Shown here piece after piece: positions 1 through 5,801 of a DNA stretch of 9,786 bases. Every line of letters starts with the position of its first letter. Position 1 is the first letter of the stretch. Position numbers and translations under genes: made by a program. Origin of the DNA: Tannerella sp. (GTDB lineage: Bacteria; Bacteroidota; Bacteroidia; Bacteroidales; Tannerellaceae); the NCBI GenBank assembly GCA_031272655.1, contig JAISTJ010000071.1, positions 1 to 9,786 on the forward strand. The letters run 5' to 3'. The notes beneath the pieces are model-generated. The model did no database searches. It was not told the origin of the DNA and was given only the letters and a program-made list of their open reading frames with translations.

Positions 1-1
1 C

Positions 2-256
2 ATACCGCAGATAACTACGTATGGCAACAATGGTTTTGATGATTCGTTTCATCTGAAAGTGAAATACCGTCTCGGAAATATCACTGCCGAAAAGTGTATA
101 TATTACCATAACCCTATTGTTTACAACAGCAATAACAATTATCAGTGCGTTTTCGAGATGGGTAAACAGTATAATATGCGGCTTGACTTCACCCAGACGG
201 CGATAAAGTTCTCCGTTTCGGTGCAAGACTGGCCGGTGGCGATTGAGACTAATTGA
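2..256 (+). CDS. Fimbrillin-like protein, C-terminal fragment (5' end outside window)
   Basis: The reading frame is open to the left edge (first full codon at position 2) and ends with TGA at 254-256. A GTG at 59-61 could serve as a start, but the frame continues upstream with residues that match the downstream paralog, so this is the tail of a longer gene. The end carries PQIT, then FHLKVKYRLGN, then FEMGKQYNMRLDF, and finally a short strand ending FSVSVQDWP. Each block lines up with PQIT, FHLVIGYKLSN, FEMGRQYNLQLEF and FQVTVDPWE of the complete fimbrillin-like gene at 398-1597, so the two are tandem paralogs. In the fimbrillin (Mfa-like) family such lipoproteins are exported to the outer membrane and form or cap type V pili, where C-terminal strands take part in subunit joining. 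Without the N-terminus I cannot say whether it is a shaft, anchor or tip subunit. Confidence 0.72.
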   Translation: MPQITTYGNNGFDDSFHLKVKYRLGNITAEKCIYYHNPIVYNSNNNYQCVFEMGKQYNMRLDFTQTAIKFSVSVQDWPVAIETN

Positions 257-331
257 TTTTAGATTTTAGATTTTAGATATTAGATTTTTGATTTTTGATT
301 TCATATTTTAAGTTTTAAGTTTTAAATTTTA
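255..331 (+). repeat. AT-rich 7-bp periodic repeat, 11 units
   Basis: Read in steps of seven from 255, the sequence gives GATTTTA three times, then GATATTA, GATTTTT twice, GATTTCA, TATTTTA, AGTTTTA twice and AATTTTA, so the period holds for 77 bp. The first unit overlaps the TGA stop of the upstream fimbrillin fragment. The remainder of the spacer (332-397) keeps the T-rich, almost C-free character (TGTTTTTT-A-TGTTTTT-A-GATTTTA) but loses the strict period. No hairpin terminator and no exact TAnnTTTG promoter element is visible between 257 and 397, so the two fimbrillin genes are probably cotranscribed. Short units of this kind can change copy number by strand slippage; that this happens here is inference. 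Confidence 0.8.
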
Positions 332-397
332 TGTTTTTTATGTTTTTAGATTTTATGTGTTTTTTTACATTTTTATTCATTTAAATTTTTTAAAGTT

Positions 398-1597
398 ATG
401 AACAAGTTATTTTTAAACGGAGCTATGCTCCTCGCAGCCGTTTCGGTATGGACGAGCTGCCAAAGTGAAGATGCGCCAACCCCTTCTACAGAACCTGCAG
501 TAGGCGATGCCATCAGTTTTAGAATCCAGGGCAGCAGGCCCTCAACCTACACACTGCCAACCACTGTGGCCGAGATTGACGGCTTTGTCGTCAACGGCCG
601 GGTTAACGAAGCAGGTTCTCTCACCAGGGTGCTTTTCGATCGGAAATCGGTAGTAAGAGACGCAGTAAAAGGTACTTTTACCTATGCTCCGACTATTTAC
701 TTCCCGACCGAAGCTACATCAGCCATTTTTACCGCCTTTTCACCCATTCATGCGCCTGTAACAGGCACTTCAGGATCGGCTTTTACGATAACTGACGGTG
801 GTAGTTCTGCGATTCCGGCCACCGACAACGTAATCTCGTACAAAGTGCCAAGTCCGGGTTCAGACCCCAAAGGCGTAGCGCAGCAAGATTTACTTGTCGC
901 AACCACCATTTTGCCGGCTCTGAGCAATACAACGGTATCATTTGCATTCAAGCACGCTCTCAGCCGCGTCCTTGTGTCTGTTAAAAACAAGACGGCAGAC
1001 CCGCTGATTATCACCAAGTTGTATTTGGTGAACCTTGCAACCGAAGGGACGCTTGATCTTGATGCCAATACTTGGGTTGGCGGCGGTGTTGATACGGAGG
1101 ACCTCAACGATGATTATTTTAGCTCTATTAGCCCTGCTTCAGCTGACGACACAACGAAGTACAAGGTGCTTTGGGTGCGTACCGGCGAGCAGAAGGATAC
1201 TATGCGTTGGCTTGTTCCCGAGAGCGGCGTTGCTGTGCCGGCTGATAATGATTATCATTCGATTGTTTCGGAGGAACAGGCAATGCTTGTGCTTCCGCAG
1301 ATAACGCCTCTCACCGACGGTGATCCGGCACAGTTTGCGTCGGCTTCCGACTTCCATTTGGTAATCGGCTACAAACTGAGTAATTTGATCAACGAGGAGA
1401 AGATCGCTTTCGCCGACATCAACACTGAAGGTGTGACAACAAAAGGTCTGGTATTTGAGATGGGCAGGCAGTACAATCTGCAACTCGAATTTAATGCCGG
1501 TGGCGGCAGCGGCGGCGGCGGTAACGCGGGCATCTCATTCCAGGTAACGGTTGATCCTTGGGAAGAGCCTGTAACTTCAAGTGGTGCAGTACAATAA
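398..1597 (+). CDS. Fimbrillin family lipoprotein (Mfa-like), complete
   Basis: This 399-residue protein begins with a lipoprotein signal peptide: N-terminal Lys, a hydrophobic stretch at about residues 4-17, and Cys21 in the context WTSC. Trp at the -3 position is unusual for a lipobox. After Cys21 comes QSED, an acidic run resembling the export signal that takes Bacteroidota lipoproteins to the cell surface. The mature part looks all-beta, with the fimbrillin-type opening around residues 47-67 (GSRPSTYTLP, then IDGFVVNG) and the closing block FEMGRQYNLQLEF near 353-365. Residues 366-378 form a linker with GGGSGGGG, followed by a last strand ISFQVTVDPWEEP. Fimbrillins build or decorate type V pili used for adhesion and biofilm; which role this copy has cannot be told. 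It follows a paralog by 141 bp and is closed by a terminator at 1645-1679. The ATG at 398 gives the signal peptide directly. It is confidently of this family, with function known only at family level. Confidence 0.8.
   Translation: MNKLFLNGAMLLAAVSVWTSCQSEDAPTPSTEPAVGDAISFRIQGSRPSTYTLPTTVAEIDGFVVNGRVNEAGSLTRVLFDRKSVVRDAVKGTFTYAPTIYFPTEATSAIFTAFSPIHAPVTGTSGSAFTITDGGSSAIPATDNVISYKVPSPGSDPKGVAQQDLLVATTILPALSNTTVSFAFKHALSRVLVSVKNKTADPLIITKLYLVNLATEGTLDLDANTWVGGGVDTEDLNDDYFSSISPASADDTTKYKVLWVRTGEQKDTMRWLVPESGVAVPADNDYHSIVSEEQAMLVLPQITPLTDGDPAQFASASDFHLVIGYKLSNLINEEKIAFADINTEGVTTKGLVFEMGRQYNLQLEFNAGGGSGGGGNAGISFQVTVDPWEEPVTSSGAVQ
1499..1522 (+). repeat. GGC/GGT codon repeat encoding GGGSGGGG linker
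   Basis: Eight codons, seven for Gly and one AGC for Ser, form a near-uniform GGC tract inside the fimbrillin gene (residues 368-375). Gain or loss of units would keep the frame and change linker length. The upstream paralog has no such linker at the matching place. Confidence 0.75.
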
Positions 1598-1644
1598 AAT
1601 TAAAACTTTCCATTATTAAAAAATAAATAATATACAAAGTTTTG

Positions 1645-1679
1645 AAGCCCGGCAGTTGCGACAACTGTCGGGCTTTTTT
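1645..1679 (+). terminator. Intrinsic terminator after the fimbrillin gene
   Basis: The arms 1645-1658 (AAGCCCGGCAGTTG) and 1662-1675 (CAACTGTCGGGCTT) pair over 14 positions with one G-T wobble and a 3-base CGA loop. The hairpin runs straight into six Ts (1674-1679). It lies 47 bp after the fimbrillin stop codon and separates that unit from higBA. On the opposite strand the stem is not followed by a T tract, so it should act in one direction only. Confidence 0.9.
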
Positions 1680-1731
1680 CTTTGAATTAATAATTAATAT
1701 TGAGAATTAAGAATCAAAAAAATCCACTTTT

Positions 1732-1765
1732 TTTGCTGACATATCGAAAAAATTCCATATTTTTG
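1732..1765 (+). promoter_or_regulatory. Bacteroides-type promoter of higBA
   Basis: TATTTTTG at 1758-1765 is an exact match to the Bacteroidota -7 element TAnnTTTG. TTTG at 1732-1735 is a candidate -33 element with 22 bp between the two, within the range seen for this promoter class. Transcription would start around 1770-1773, giving a leader of about 12-15 bases before the higB ATG at 1785. Confidence 0.65.
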
Positions 1766-1790
1766 CAAGCGAATATACGCTAATATGGAA
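1753..1790 (+). promoter_or_regulatory. Candidate HigA operator (inverted repeats)
   Basis: TTCCATATT (1753-1761) and AATATGGAA (1782-1790) are perfect 9-bp inverted repeats. The left arm overlaps the -7 element and the right arm overlaps the higB ATG. Between them lies a second, near-perfect palindrome, AGCGAATATACGCT (1768-1781, one mismatched pair), at the likely transcription start. Type II antitoxins with an HTH domain commonly bind such palindromes to repress their own operon. The repeats are visible directly; HigA binding is inferred. Confidence 0.5.
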
Positions 1791-1913
1791 ATAAAGTTTG
1801 AGAAGAAATACTTGGAGGAATTGTATGAATACGGAAAGTCTTCAGACAAGAAATATCGCTTTCAACCGCAGATTGTCGCGAAATACCGCAAAACTATTAT
1901 CAAAACATTATAA
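1785..1913 (+). pseudogene. higB: Truncated HigB toxin remnant (42 codons)
   Basis: ATG at 1785 opens a 42-codon frame ending with TAA at 1911-1913. The product starts MEIKFEKKYLEELYEYG and continues SSDKKYRFQPQIV, which I recognise as the N-terminal half of Bacteroidales HigB (RelE/ParE-fold mRNA interferase, usually about 100-110 residues). The C-terminal half is absent; it would carry the core beta strands and the basic/aromatic motif of the type VRxNxQYR needed for ribosome-dependent mRNA cleavage. It is not displaced to another frame either, since only 11 bases separate the stop from the higA ATG. A deletion of roughly 60 codons that left the promoter, start and antitoxin intact explains this best. 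The remnant should be non-toxic. It may still be translated and help deliver ribosomes to higA. A deliberate mini-protein is less likely. Confidence 0.75.
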
Positions 1914-1924
1914 ATAAAGCAGTT

Positions 1925-2236
1925 ATGTCAAAAGTTAGATATGGTTATACACCCACTCATCCCGGCGAAGTGCTTAAAGATGAAATAGAATTTCGTAAAC
2001 TTTCCCAGAGGCAATTAGCGAAACAGATGGGAATGTCATACAAGGTTTTGAATGACATTCTTAATGAGAGACGTCCGGTTTCGACTTCTACGGCGCTGAT
2101 GTTTGAGGCAGCATTAGATGTTCCTGCCGATTCTTTGATACACCTGCAGGAAAAATATAACATGAACACAGCGCGTCAGGACAAGACTTTTGCGGCAAGA
2201 CTTGCTCAAATCCGGAAATATGCTGCTGTCTTATGA
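1925..2236 (+). CDS. higA: HigA-type antitoxin, XRE-family HTH regulator
   Basis: This 103-residue protein has the HigA layout. The entry motif HPGEVLKDEIEF sits at residues 12-23 and an HTH at about 26-50 (LSQRQLAKQMGMS, then a recognition helix around VLNDILNERR). A C-terminal helical part contains EKYNMNTARQDK and ends RLAQIRKYA, as in Bacteroidales HigA proteins. It appears full length. HigA normally neutralises HigB by direct binding and represses the higBA promoter; here the partner toxin is truncated, so a role as repressor, or as antidote to a HigB encoded elsewhere, is what remains. It follows the higB remnant by 11 bp with an AAAG ribosome-site-like stretch at 1916-1919. Its last six bases overlap the 3' end of convergent rsmD. 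Confidence 0.88.
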   Translation: MSKVRYGYTPTHPGEVLKDEIEFRKLSQRQLAKQMGMSYKVLNDILNERRPVSTSTALMFEAALDVPADSLIHLQEKYNMNTARQDKTFAARLAQIRKYAAVL

Positions 2237-2779
2237 CAAGCCTTTCCTTACGAAGATGCTGAAATTGACTGAGCCGTAAACTCGTTTCTGGTGGAAGTTG
2301 GGTAGGGCGGAAAAGTCCTGCATTTTGGAGTGTTCCATCACGAAGACGCCTCCGGTGCGGAGGATGCCGCCGGTCAGGACTTTGATGGGGACGTCGGTCA
2401 GCTCCGGCAAATCGTATGGCGGGTCGGCGAAAATGAAATCGAACGACTCGCGGGGGCACGCCGCAAGAAACCTGAAGACGTCGCCGCGGATAAGGTTAAG
2501 TTTGTCGGTTTGCAGCTTGGCAGCCACATTAGCGATAAAAGCAGCATGTGAGCGGTCGGCTTCAACGGCCGTAACCGCAGTGCAACCGCGCGAAAGCAGC
2601 TCAAACGCGATGCTGCCCGTGCCGGAAAACAAATCAAGCCCCGCCAGCCCGTCGAAATCAATGATGTTCGACAGGACGTTGAAGAGGTTCTCTTTCGCGA
2701 AATCGGTTGTAGGGCGCGCTTTGAACGATGATGGCGTCTGAAACCGCCGCCGGCCGTATATCCCGCTTATAATGCGCAT
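2231..2779 (-). CDS. rsmD: 16S rRNA (guanine(966)-N(2))-methyltransferase RsmD
   Basis: This 182-residue class I SAM-dependent methyltransferase modifies G966 of 16S rRNA (E. coli numbering) in the assembling 30S subunit. The N-terminus MRIISGIYGRRR with RPTTD at 22-26 and KENLFNVL just after is the family signature. The SAM-binding motif I is DLFSGTG at 49-55, an acidic residue for the ribose follows in AVEADRS (E73), and the catalytic motif is DPPY at 119-122. Length is normal for the family. It is the last gene of a leftward operon: its start overlaps the end of the DUF3822 gene by 13 bp, suggesting translational coupling. It converges on higA with a 6-bp overlap and has no terminator of its own in the gap. 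Confidence 0.95.
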   Translation of the reverse strand: MRIISGIYGRRRFQTPSSFKARPTTDFAKENLFNVLSNIIDFDGLAGLDLFSGTGSIAFELLSRGCTAVTAVEADRSHAAFIANVAAKLQTDKLNLIRGDVFRFLAACPRESFDFIFADPPYDLPELTDVPIKVLTGGILRTGGVFVMEHSKMQDFSALPNFHQKRVYGSVNFSIFVRKGLS

Positions 2780-3594
2780 TCCGTTAGCGCTATGATGTCA
2801 AAACTCACTCCCGCGTCTTCGGGAAGCAGGAACTTATGGGAACGTACAGGCAGATACTCGGCTTTGGCTAAGTATCTCTTTATTAATGAGATTATTGACT
2901 GACACCTGCGGCTGTCGCCAACAAAATAAACATGGTCATCTAACTGATTGAAATTCAGCTGTTTACATGCGTAAAGGATGTAATACAAAACATCGTTTTC
3001 CGTATCATGGGCGAAAGAGTTAAGGAACAGCAGTTCGCCCTGTTCAAAGCACGCTATTTCCATATTATTCCTGCCGAGCGCCACGTACATCTGCTTCGGA
3101 TAATTCATGAGGCTGTTTTTCTGCCACAGGCTCAGCGACGGGGTCATAAAATGGACGAATCGCGGGTTTACAAGCGAGCGCGACAAAAACTCATACGTCT
3201 CGGAATCAAGGTCATACAGCATCATGGCGTCGAACTGTTTCATCCGTTGCGCCATAACCCTCATGTTGTCATCTTTTTTATGACAGTATGAAAACAGCAG
3301 GTCTTTGTCTTTTTCCGACCAAACGCTCATCGGCACAAGCGAATAGCGCTCCGTAACGCACAGCACGCTTAGCGAAGAATAAAGATAGGAAAGGCATTGG
3401 TTAGCAAAGAAAACATTTTTAACAGACTGAAAGACAGGCATATCAGGTTCAAAGCGAACAGTATTGATGAAGAAACTGTCCCTTTCGGAAGGCGTAAAAC
3501 CCGAAAAAGAAATTCCATCCGACCAAAGCCGGATGGATACTTCATAGTTGTCCGAATTATCAGCTGTCAGCGTGTACGGAACACGTATTTTCAT
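2767..3594 (-). CDS. DUF3822 family protein
   Basis: This 275-residue cytosolic protein, with no signal peptide or TM segment, matches the DUF3822 family found in Bacteroidota, commonly beside rsmD. Two half-repeats suggest a two-lobed fold: YEVSIRLWSDGISFSGF near residues 18-34 and MYVALGRNNMEIACFEQG near 169-186, each a pair of strands with a turn as in the phosphate loops of actin-like (ASKHA) proteins. I recall that a structural-genomics structure of a Bacteroides member showed an actin-like ATPase fold, but I could not check this here. No biochemical role is known to me. It sits 12 bp after the pseudopilin-like gene and overlaps rsmD by 13 bp, so all three are probably one transcript. 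Family assignment is good; fold is moderately supported; function is unknown. Confidence 0.75.
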   Translation of the reverse strand: MKIRVPYTLTADNSDNYEVSIRLWSDGISFSGFTPSERDSFFINTVRFEPDMPVFQSVKNVFFANQCLSYLYSSLSVLCVTERYSLVPMSVWSEKDKDLLFSYCHKKDDNMRVMAQRMKQFDAMMLYDLDSETYEFLSRSLVNPRFVHFMTPSLSLWQKNSLMNYPKQMYVALGRNNMEIACFEQGELLFLNSFAHDTENDVLYYILYACKQLNFNQLDDHVYFVGDSRRCQSIISLIKRYLAKAEYLPVRSHKFLLPEDAGVSFDIIALTECAL

Positions 3595-3606
3595 CTTGAT
3601 AACCGT

Positions 3607-4296
3607 TTAGAATTGTTCCCAGTTGCCCGCGTTGTTGTTGATTTCGGTAACGGAACCTACTCTCAGACCGTTGTATTTGTTGAGCTTGGTAGTTTTGTCT
3701 TTTAGATTGACAAGTAACTGATGGTCAAGGTCTCCAAGATAGACATCATAAGGCACGGAACACTGGAATACCGGTACGGTGTAACCTGACGGCGACGACA
3801 ACGTAGCAGTGTCAAGCTCGAACGATTTGTTTTCAAATCCGGGCACTTTCGGGAGGGCGGCTATATCATAGCCTTGCTGGATAAGGGTGTCTTTAGCCAG
3901 CACCCAAGTAGTGTCGCGGGAGAAGTTCTGCAGTTTGTTCTTCTTCACCTCGTCGTCTTTGCCGGTTTTCTTGGCTTTGGCGATGATTTCCATCGCCTTC
4001 TTCTCCGTAAGACCGTCTTTCAGCTGGTCATCGGTAAGCTCACCCTTCTTGACGACGAACGGGATTCTTTCTTCGTTGAGGAACTTCTGCAACTCGTCAA
4101 AGTTGCCGGCATACTTGCCGTGGATATTCCTGAAACCGATCTGAGCGTTGCGGATGACTATGAGCCGCTCTACAATAGCCTGCTCCCTTGCTTTCTGCAC
4201 TTTCTCAAAGTTCACTGGCGTCAAAATACTCTGAACGCACATGTAAATTAGCACTGCTATAGCAGCTACTAATAAGATTCTAAGAATGACTTTCAT
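3607..4296 (-). CDS. Conserved one-TM protein, pseudopilin-like N-terminus
   Basis: This 229-residue protein has one strongly hydrophobic N-terminal segment (about residues 4-25) and no lipobox or clear cleavage site, so it is probably anchored in the inner membrane with the rest in the periplasm. A long helix follows (about 30-75) with RNAQIGFRNIHGKYAGNFDEL, which resembles the post-TM helix of type IV pilins and type II secretion pseudopilins (pattern AxxxYxxxxGxYA, then L). A prepilin peptidase site is not present. A Lys-rich stretch (83-121) and a beta-rich C-terminal domain end in NNNAGNWEQF. I recognise this ending from uncharacterised Bacteroidales proteins. It is the first gene of the operon with DUF3822 and rsmD and has a good -7 promoter element about 40 bp upstream. 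Membrane location is a firm prediction; the pilin resemblance is only suggestive. Confidence 0.68.
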   Translation of the reverse strand: MKVILRILLVAAIAVLIYMCVQSILTPVNFEKVQKAREQAIVERLIVIRNAQIGFRNIHGKYAGNFDELQKFLNEERIPFVVKKGELTDDQLKDGLTEKKAMEIIAKAKKTGKDDEVKKNKLQNFSRDTTWVLAKDTLIQQGYDIAALPKVPGFENKSFELDTATLSSPSGYTVPVFQCSVPYDVYLGDLDHQLLVNLKDKTTKLNKYNGLRVGSVTEINNNAGNWEQF

Positions 4297-4334
4297 ACTA
4301 TTTTAATTATTGTTTAATGTTACTTTTCGACGTG

Positions 4335-4342
4335 CAAATATA
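4335..4342 (-). promoter_or_regulatory. -7 promoter element for the leftward operon
   Basis: On the minus strand these bases read TATATTTG, an exact TAnnTTTG match. It lies 39 bp before the ATG at 4296, implying a leader of about 30 bases. No good TTTG is seen at -33, so the assignment rests on the -7 element and its position. Confidence 0.5.
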
Positions 4343-4362
4343 AGAAAGATTATTTAAATTAC

Positions 4363-4396
4363 TATCTTTATCGCCAAATTTTTTTTTATTTTTTTT
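4363..4396 (+). promoter_or_regulatory. Weak promoter and T9-A-T8 leader of the RecD-like gene
   Basis: TATCTTTA at 4363-4370 differs from TAnnTTTG by the last base and is the best rightward candidate in the divergent gap. Downstream, T9 (4379-4387), one A and T8 (4389-4396) run directly into the ATG at 4397, leaving no purine-rich Shine-Dalgarno sequence. The tract is certain; the promoter call is weak. Confidence 0.35.
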
Positions 4397-5800
4397 ATGA
4401 ATGTTGATTTTGCGCTTCAAAAAACGCTTTCTTTTTTTTCTTTCACGCCTACTCCGGAACAGGCATCAGCACTGCAATCTCTCGCACTTTTCCTTACCTC
4501 GCACGAGAGCGACAGCGCTCTTCTCCTCAAAGGTTATGCGGGAACGGGTAAGACCACTTTGCTCGCTTCGGTCGTCAAAATGCTCTTTTCGCTCGGCGGA
4601 AAAGCTGTCCTGCTGGCGCCTACGGGCAGGGCTGCAAAAGTTTTTTCGGAGTATTCGGGCTTTCCCGCTTTTACCATACACAAGAAGATTTACCGCCTGA
4701 AAAGCTTTGCTGATGAGGGTTCCGGCTTCGGGCTGGCAAATAACACGCACAAAGACACGATCTTCATAGTTGATGAGGCGTCAATGATTTCAAACGACAC
4801 GACAGGGGCTGCTTTTTTCGGTAGCGGCAGACTGCTCGATGACCTCATACATTATATATATTCGGGTGAAAACTGCCGCGTGATACTCGTTGGCGACGAC
4901 GCCCAGCTGCCACCCGTATCCTTGACCGAAAGCCCCGCCCTCAGCGCTTCATATCTGCAGAAATACAACTTGCAAGTCTCTGAAATTCAGCTTACTCAAG
5001 TGGTACGCCAACAGGAAGATTCGGGGATACTTTTCAATGCGACCAATCTGCGGAACGCATTGCGGAACGGCGCTGTGGAACTCTTCCCGAAGCTCGTTAC
5101 CGCCGGTTTCCACGATATTCGCAACATCGGCGGCGACGAATTGATAGAGGCGATTTCGTCGTCCTACAGTCGCGAAGGCATTGATAATACGATAGTTATA
5201 TGCCGTTCAAATAAAAATGCCAACATCTATAATAATGGCATCCGCAACCGGATTCTTTACAGGGAAGAAGAAATCACGTCGGGCGACAGGCTTATGGTGG
5301 TGAAAAACAACTATTTCGCGGGCAAAAGCAACAAGGAGACGGAGTTTATCGCTAACGGCGAAATCATTGAAGTGAAGCGCGTCAGGCGTAAGTTGGAGTG
5401 CTATGGCTTCCGTTTTTGCGACATTTTAGCGTGGTTTGCCGACTACGACATTGAGCTTGAGATGAAGATAATGCTTGACACGCTCAATACGGAGGCGCCT
5501 GCACTTACTAAAGAGCAGGGCGACAAGCTGTTTCAGGCGGTTGCGGAGGATTATGCCGACAGTTCTTCCCGTTCGGAGCAGATGAAACGCATCAAAGACG
5601 ACGCTTTTTTCAACGCCGTGCAGGTCAAGTACGCTTATGCCGTTACGTGCCATAAGGCGCAGGGCGGGCAATGGAGCGACGTGTACCTTGATGTGGGGTA
5701 TGTTGCCGACGAGATGCTCGGCGAAAGTTTCTACCGCTGGCTCTACACCGCCTTCACACGCGCCACAAAGCGGCTATTCCTCGTGAACTGGAATCACTAA
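4397..5800 (+). CDS. RecD/Dda-like SF1B ATP-dependent DNA helicase
   Basis: This 467-residue helicase has the SF1 motifs in order. Walker A is GYAGTGKTT (46-54), motif Ia is LLAPTGRAAK (72-81), and Walker B is FIVDEAS (123-129). Motif III is VGDDAQLPPV (165-174), motif IV is LTQVVRQ (199-205). The C-terminal UvrD_C_2-type block has VTCHKAQGGQW (416-426) and YTAFTRATKRL (450-460) with the arginine finger candidate R455. The length and the lack of the long N-terminal domain of RecD2 fit the short RecD-like ATPases of Bacteroidota rather than the RecBCD subunit. It should unwind DNA 5'-to-3' in repair or fork processing, judged by family. It diverges from the pseudopilin-like/DUF3822/rsmD operon, and its stop codon is one base from that of convergent cysE. 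The start follows a long T tract without a ribosome site, which is common in this phylum. Confidence 0.88.
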   Translation: MNVDFALQKTLSFFSFTPTPEQASALQSLALFLTSHESDSALLLKGYAGTGKTTLLASVVKMLFSLGGKAVLLAPTGRAAKVFSEYSGFPAFTIHKKIYRLKSFADEGSGFGLANNTHKDTIFIVDEASMISNDTTGAAFFGSGRLLDDLIHYIYSGENCRVILVGDDAQLPPVSLTESPALSASYLQKYNLQVSEIQLTQVVRQQEDSGILFNATNLRNALRNGAVELFPKLVTAGFHDIRNIGGDELIEAISSSYSREGIDNTIVICRSNKNANIYNNGIRNRILYREEEITSGDRLMVVKNNYFAGKSNKETEFIANGEIIEVKRVRRKLECYGFRFCDILAWFADYDIELEMKIMLDTLNTEAPALTKEQGDKLFQAVAEDYADSSSRSEQMKRIKDDAFFNAVQVKYAYAVTCHKAQGGQWSDVYLDVGYVADEMLGESFYRWLYTAFTRATKRLFLVNWNH

Positions 5801-5801
5801 G

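Noticed and set aside
59..256. A separate small 65-codon gene starting at GTG 59
   Set aside because: The frame is open upstream to the window edge and the upstream residues still align with the paralog, so this is the end of a longer gene.
255..355. Possible CRISPR-like array in the AT-rich spacer
   Set aside because: The units are 7 bp and directly adjacent with no unique spacers, so this is a tandem repeat.
748..1107. 119-codon minus-strand frame inside the fimbrillin gene
   Set aside because: It is antisense to a well-supported lipoprotein gene, shows no recognisable motif and has no promoter or ribosome site.
1680..1720. AT-rich repeats (GAATTAA twice) as an insertion-sequence end
   Set aside because: They are short and imperfect, with no matching far end, target duplication or transposase; this is ordinary AT-rich spacer.
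1785..1925. higB completed by a frameshift
   Set aside because: Only 11 bases lie between the stop and the higA start, so no other frame can hold the missing 60 or so residues.
2088..2741. Several 70-150 codon frames on both strands across rsmD and the end of higA
   Set aside because: They are alternate-frame shadows in GC-rich coding sequence; rsmD and higA carry all family motifs in their own frames.
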